NCBI GenBank assembly: GCA_034659995.1
Contig: JAYEIH010000021.1
Span: forward strand, 1 to 5,025
DNA length: 5,025 bases
From: JAYEIH01 sp034659995
Lineage (GTDB): Archaea; Methanobacteriota_B; Thermococci; Methanofastidiosales; B48-G16
Direction: 5' to 3'
Below are positions 4,803 to 5,025 of the stretch, piece after piece. Numbering within the stretch: position 1 is the stretch's first letter; every line of letters starts with the position of its first letter. The position numbers were made by a program, and so were the translations under genes. Below the pieces are notes generated by a model, which was given only the letters and a program-made list of their open reading frames with translations, made no database searches and was not told where the DNA came from.

Positions 4803-5025
4803 TCATTTATTTTCTACCTCCTCAGGATTATCCGGGACATCGTAGAGAATATCATCCCACGGATGCCGGTACAACGGTGTTTTAAGTCTCTTCTGGTCAA
4901 AGTAATGTCCCATGAAGCCCATTGTACGTCCAATAATGAACAGTGCGTTGAAAAAGCCCATATCGATCATTTCTTTTATCTCACCATCCTCATAGCCGAG
5001 ATTCTTAAGCATATCGACACAGAGT
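4803..5025 (-). CDS. ATP-citrate lyase-type citrate synthase / citryl-CoA lyase, C-terminal end (partial)
   Basis: Only the last 73 residues are inside the window. The frame is open to the right edge, so the internal Met at 5012 is not the real start. The fragment contains VDMLKN, then GRTMGFMGHYFDQKRLK and LYRHPWDD. From memory these match the extreme C-terminus of animal ATP-citrate lyase (GRSMGFIGHYLDQKRLKQ, LYRHPWDDISY) much better than ordinary citrate synthases. The Arg of GRTMG and the Arg of LYRHPW are both kept; in the family they belong to the active-site region of the citrate-synthase fold. The module joins or splits oxaloacetate, acetyl-CoA and citrate, via citryl-CoA in ATP-citrate lyase. 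Whether the protein also has the ATP-grasp and CoA-ligase parts, or an AclB-like partner, cannot be seen. The stop TGA lies in the Shine-Dalgarno of the next gene, an isocitrate dehydrogenase, which supports a citrate-to-2-oxoglutarate role. Alternatives are a stand-alone citryl-CoA lyase or an ATP-independent citrate synthase. Confidence 0.88.
   Translation of the reverse strand, partial: LCVDMLKNLGYEDGEIKEMIDMGFFNALFIIGRTMGFMGHYFDQKRLKTPLYRHPWDDILYDVPDNPEEVENK

Overview
The window looks archaeal. Compact genes are preceded by BRE/TATA-like boxes about 20-30 bp before the start codon, which implies leaderless or nearly leaderless mRNAs for first genes. Genes inside operons instead carry a GAGGTG Shine-Dalgarno 5-6 nt before the start. 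Gene 3' ends run into long T tracts. Base composition is moderately AT-rich. A euryarchaeal or Thermoplasmata-type lineage is a guess; nothing here fixes the taxon.

Every intact gene is on the minus strand, so transcription runs right to left. At the right edge is the C-terminal end of a protein that closely resembles the end of the citryl-CoA/citrate synthase module of ATP-citrate lyase. It is coupled to a complete isocitrate dehydrogenase-family gene (3597-4793), and that unit ends at a hairpin plus T tract. Between about 3190 and 3600 there is no intact gene. This stretch holds a plus-strand fossil: a good TATA promoter, the start of an ABC-transporter ATPase that decays at the Walker A position, then in another frame a two-helix membrane segment that runs into the 3' end of the dehydrogenase gene.

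Next is a lone gene (2619-3188) for a stand-alone pyruvate-kinase C-terminal-like protein of unknown function. A three-gene operon follows (2540 to 219): a winged-helix regulator with an N-terminal coiled coil and a terminal CxxC, a small zinc-ribbon protein, and a 511-514 residue membrane protein with about six helices and a large beta-rich cytoplasmic domain. The genes overlap (4 nt, then 8 or 17 nt), so they probably act together. A regulator-sensor module is my inference. The operon ends in T tracts at 165-211. The leftmost 160 bases hold a striking pair of mutually exclusive hairpins (4-36) and no gene I can confirm.

The two metabolic genes fit together as an oxaloacetate + acetyl-CoA to citrate, then isocitrate to 2-oxoglutarate branch; the aconitase is not in the window. 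The regulator operon is the best candidate for an undescribed system.
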